Assembly: GCA_024721245.1 (NCBI GenBank)
Contig: CM045570.1
Location: 3,471,837 to 3,535,836 of the forward strand
Length of the DNA stretch: 64,000 nt
Source: Mitragyna speciosa
Lineage: Eukaryota > Streptophyta > Magnoliopsida > Gentianales > Rubiaceae
Reading direction: 5' to 3'
Part shown: positions 60,189 through 64,000 of the stretch, one piece after another
Layout: each line of letters opens with the position of its first letter
Position numbering within the stretch: position 1 is the first letter of the stretch
The notes under the pieces: model-generated
What the model saw: the letters and a program-made list of their open reading frames with translations, nothing else
Databases searched by the model: none
What the model was told of the DNA's origin: nothing
Program-made: the position numbers and the translations under genes

Positions 60189-60490
60189 AGTGAAAGTACG
60201 AAAATGTCCAAAAACTACTTAAAGATTGAAGAGGTAAACAGGTAATTCTTGCAAAATATATAAGTATTTCGGTAATATCACATATATAAAAAAATTAAAT
60301 ACATATATTCATGAGCTCGAATAGCTTGACGAGATTTTCAAGTCAAATAGTTGTATATCTGAGGTCGATTTATATAACTTGTGAACGGCTCGAGATCGAG
60401 ATCGAGTTCGGTCAACTTGAACTCGATTCAAGTTGATGACCAAGCTCCTCACGAGCTCCTCACAAGTAGCTCGAGTCGCTTACAACCTTA
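58803..60490. mobile_element. 1.69-kb hAT-like non-autonomous element
   Basis: Ends TAGGGTTGTAAACGAGTCGA and (inward from the right) TAAGGTTGTAAGCGACTCGA, matching at 17 of 20. Flanked by AATATGAT (58795-58802) and AATGTGAC (60491-60498); the empty paralogous site at 43460-43467 reads AATGTGAT, so each flank has drifted by one base. Sub-terminal CGAG/CTCG words are numerous. The centre has a CA-rich pyrimidine-poor stretch (59350-59600), a 77-codon minus frame at 59774-60007 without recognisable family, and a (TA)n run. No transposase. Confidence 0.85.
60155..60184 (+). repeat. (TA)n microsatellite
   Basis: About 15 TA units inside the hAT-like element. Confidence 0.95.
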
Positions 60491-61199
60491 AATGTGACAC
60501 ATGAAAGAGATTTCTAGATCAGTTATAGTAGTAGTTGATATAAGTTCACTGAATTCTTAAGACTTAATGCTTGATGGTCTAATAATACTATAATGGTTTG
60601 TAAAAGCTAATAATAAGTCACAAAAAATGCACTTATGTATTAAAAGGGGTAACCTTACATGTAAAATCCACAAAATTTAGGAGTTCAAATAAACCCACAA
60701 AATTACAAATTTGAGAACAAATAATCACAAAAATATATATAGGAAAGAGAAAAATAAAATAAATTCACAATAAACATATAGGAAAGAGAAAAATGAAATA
60801 AGTTCACAATAACTCATACAACAAAAATACTATCTTCTCTCACAATAATATCTCATACAATGAAAATACTCAGAATAGTCTCTATGACTCCTTATAAACT
60901 CTCTCGACTCTATGGACTGTCTAGGAGTCTTTATAAAAATATAACAACTATTCTATTTGTATTGAACTAAACTTGGTAAACTAATAAAAGAAGTTACTAA
61001 ATAAACTATTCCACTATTAAATAGAATACTAACAAAAATCATATAGAAATCTTCTAGGCTTGATTTAATTCTTCAATATCGCCTTCCTTGAATTGAATTC
61101 TCAATTGAATTAAGTTCGATGCCATTATGAGTATAGATCTTTACTAAAAATTCTGTTATTGTATGTATAATATGTAACACATTGTAATTGACTTTCATT

Positions 61200-62760
61200 T
61201 TCACACGTAACACTGAATGAACTTTATATTTTGCAAATAATGTTTTAAACAACTTTTTTTTTTTAACAAAATATGTATTCATGCAAACTCATTCATCATC
61301 TGAGTCACCACAGTTGCTCTTATAAGAGTCACCAACATAACCACCAAAAACAACAATTCATAATGTCCTTTCTTGACAAATTTTTTATTACCAGATAATT
61401 CAAAAACTTCAGTGACACAATCTTCAAATAAGCTATCCAATCCAAAAAAATTAAGTTATATCATTATTCAAGTCTTTATCTTTAAATAATTTCTCAACTC
61501 TAATAAATCTATCGTCAGTCCAATTAACAATTTCATCAATCTGAAAGCCTTGAGTCTTCAATCTAGTATCACCAATTTTAGTATCAATTTTTCTTTCACC
61601 ATTGAGTAACTCTAAGATGATCCAAAAATTTTCATCCACAACGGCTCTATTTGGATAAGTTTTGTTGGCCATTTTTAGGAAAAATTTTTCCCAAACTTGT
61701 TTGGACAAATGAAAAATTTTTTGGTCAAAAAGTTAAAAAAATTTTTGGTCAAACATTTTCACCAAAATTTCCCACCAAATTTTCATTTGAAATTTCAAAT
61801 GAATTTTAGAGACTTTTTACATGTTTATTCACAAAAGCAAGCATGTTTATATTCAAAATTTGTTTAGAAAAATTGAAAAAATTGTGAGTAACACAGTGAG
61901 ATCGATCCATTTTTAGTGAGTTTTGAAGTGGAATGACGAATCGGATGACGAAGTGGACGTTTACTTCTTTTAGCAGACGACAAAGCGAATGTCTACTTCA
62001 CTATTTACGAACGTCTGCTTCAGAGACAATGTCATAGCGATCACTAGGAAGCAGACGTCGGCTTCACTATTTTTTTTCCATCTATATGGATTGCATTTTG
62101 ATTGGTGCATTTTTTATTTTTTTCAAATATAAAAATAAGTGCAGTTGGTCCAAAATTTTTGAACCATTCAAAAACTTTCCCACACTAATTATTCATTTTT
62201 CAAACCACCATCATGTCACTTCAAAAAAATTTTCATATCCAGATACTTTTTCACCTTTCTAAAAAAGTCAACAAAAAACATTCCAAATAATTTTTCTCAA
62301 TAATTCTCAAAAAACACTCAAAATAATACTATCCAAACGAAGCCATTATTTTCTTCTCTACCAACTTAACAACTTCCTTTTTCATAGTGACGAATCCTTC
62401 ATTCTCAATCACTCTAAATAATATATTCAAACCAAAACTTTTAGCCAAATCAAAATTACATGAATACTTTTAATAAATTTATCTTCATCAAAATTTGCCA
62501 TCTTCCAAAAACCAAATTTTGCTTTTTCATGGGATTTGGCAAAAATTGACTTATTTTAAAATAAATATCTCTCTAAATTATGTGAGGTACTTGAAAATAA
62601 AGAAACCATTTTCTAATAGATTTTCTCACTCATTGATTATAATCTTCAAAAATAATTTTTTCTTCTTAACCCCAATTTCTTCTGATAAACGACGGGCTGA
62701 ATTTTTATTAAGAATATTGCCTAAGTCACATTATTTGAGATATTTTTTCATTATCTTTCC
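61200..62760 (-). pseudogene. Second copy of the unidentified module f ORF, interrupted by a MITE
   Basis: The right part (62345-62760) is homologous to the frame at 45363-45797 but contains small deletions and stops. The left part (61200-61642) encodes, in the same direction, protein-like sequence with words such as LLNGERKIDTKIGDTRLK and DEIVNWTDDRFIRVEKLF; in copy 1 the same region has stops. So different parts are best preserved in different copies, and neither copy is intact. Family unknown. Confidence 0.45.
61643..62344. mobile_element. 702-bp Tourist/hAT-type MITE in module f copy 2
   Basis: Ends GGCTCTATTTGGATAA and (inward) GGCTTCGTTTGGATAG. Copy 1 (45370-45392) has the uninterrupted sequence. 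Sub-terminal A/T-rich arms with TTTTTGGTCAAA words are complementary. Target duplication could not be resolved. An inner part (61920-62070) has several AGCAGACG-like and GTCTGCTTC words. Confidence 0.7.
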
Positions 62761-62960
62761 CATTCTATTCTCTCTCGACTATTAGAATAAGTGCACAAAA
62801 TTTTGAATTTTCACAATTTATTAAATCTCTATTCATCATATGATCACAAAAATTTACTTGGATAAATAAATTCTTCTTCCTTACTCTACAATTTATTCAA
62901 CCTTCCTGACTAATAATTGAATTAAACTCTTCAATTCTACAACTCTACACAATCAACATT

Positions 62961-64000
62961 TAGACAGGATCCTTCACCGGTCTCTATTCTAACAATTACA
63001 TCCAATTTTAATTTATGATCTAATCCTCAATAGCGGAATATACCAGGACTAATTTTGTAGTCTAATTTTGATACGAATTGTAGAACTCACAAAATTTAGG
63101 GGTTCAAATAAACTCAAAAAAGTATATATTTTATAAGAAATAATCACAACAAAATATATGAGAAGGAAAAGAATAAAATAAGTTGGCAATAATATTTCGT
63201 ACAATAATATAAGAGTAGTCTTTGTGGACTCCCTATAGCTCTCTCAACACTATGGACTATTTAGGGCTCTCCATAAAACTAGAACAACAACTATCCTATT
63301 TATAACCAAGTAAACTTAGTGAACAAAAAATACCGGACAAAAAAAAAGTTACTAAATAAAATACTCCACTATCAAATAGAAAACTAAATAAAATGAAATA
63401 CAAATCTTCTAAGATTGATTTAATTCTTCCAACATTACATTCTTATATACTTTTTTTTAGCAAAAAAAAAAAAAAAAAGTCAATACAAGTCCGCCATCGT
63501 TTGTCGATAAATGTGGAAGCTCGGGGTTTAAGGGGGAAAAAAAGCTTATTAAGTAAGAAATGCGATATTATATCTTATCCAAAAAAAAAAAAAAAAAAAA
63601 GAATGAATGAAAGAAAGAAAGAAAGAAAGAAGTGGACACTCACAGGAAAAGAGTCGAAGGTAGTAGTGCCACAGGTCATAAAAAATTCCTACTTTAACTA
63701 AATAAAAAAGGCACAAAATCAATAAATAGGAGCTTTAATATGATTTGCTACCATTACTGAAGTAATAAACTGATCCTCCAAAAATTGTCCATCTTCTACT
63801 GAATTTGTTGTAATTATGTTGTAATAAACCGGCGTCCCAAATTCTGCATTAATATAAATATATATAATGGGAAAATTGAAGAAACCTTGTACCGCATGCC
63901 AACCTCTCAGATTCAGATTCATCTCTTTAGCTTCCAAATAAACACTAGAAACTTAGATGATTAGCAGCTGGCTAGGAAAAGATAAATTACAAGAACAAAG
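62961..64000. repeat. Further array copy running off the right edge
   Basis: 63060-63420 repeats the start of module f (44250-44700, 60650-61070). 63460-63730 repeats 47945-48430. 63876-64000 repeats the 3' flank of the family B pseudogene (46020-46140), so another B copy is expected just right of the window. Poly-A/GAAA runs at 63460-63478 and 63580-63632. No gene within the window part. Confidence 0.65.

Larger units (their letters stand above)
60491..62960 (-). repeat. Array flank and module f, copy 2
   Basis: 60491-60680 continues the flank that matches 43468-43660. From 60640 it aligns with module f copy 1 (44100-46020), with the MITE at 61643-62344 inserted. Confidence 0.65.

Overview
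This is a 64 kb piece of an AT-rich nuclear plant genome. Every conserved gene is intron-rich with GT-AG introns. The first two genes are floral MADS-box genes, and one of them is a euAP1-type gene with a CaaX terminus, a feature of core eudicots. The species cannot be named from the sequence.

The left half (1-33 kb) is ordinary gene space. The 3' part of a SEPALLATA gene (SEP4/RIN type, exons 2-8) is followed 6 kb downstream, in the same orientation, by a complete eight-exon APETALA1-type gene. This is the SEP-AP1 tandem known from tomato RIN-MACROCALYX. Next come a minus-strand RING-H2 E3 ligase gene (At3g02290 type), a plus-strand universal-stress-protein-like gene, and a 14-exon NOP14 gene for 18S rRNA processing. 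The NOP14 promoter carries a telo-box and four site II motifs. Introns and spacers hold tRNA-derived SINEs, small MITEs and microsatellites.

The right half (34-64 kb) is a decaying local duplication array. It contains two families of very short single-exon genes. Family A (plus strand; 35.1 and 50.4 kb) encodes a short amphipathic N-terminus, one membrane span, a cysteine cluster and a basic tail. Family B (minus strand; 42.7 and 56.6 kb, a broken copy at 46.2-47.2 kb, a relic at 39.2-40.0 kb, and the flank of another copy at the right window edge) encodes a glycine/lysine-rich N-terminus, one Ala-rich helix and a charged tail. The tails of A and B share a motif: MKAPG, then M-x-R-x2-F, then Y-(FR), then R. 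Families A and B therefore look related or domain-sharing, and I do not recognise either from a named family.

Because the array is duplicated, many transposon insertions can be dated against an empty paralogous site in the same window. These are a 1.19 kb near-perfect foldback with a 9-bp target duplication (MULE-like), a 0.72 kb hAT-like element inside the family-B pseudogene, a 1.69 kb hAT-like element, a 0.8 kb Tourist-like element, two Stowaway-like elements (one hit by a second, 9-bp-duplication element), SINEs, a 0.2 kb retrocopy with an 18-bp target duplication, and a 1.8 kb solo Ty3/Gypsy-type LTR. A third repeated module (44.1-46.0, 60.6-63.0 and 63.06-63.4 kb) carries remains of an unidentified protein-coding gene.

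Exon coordinates were read by eye from splice consensus, frame continuity and family alignment. Transcript evidence is not available here.
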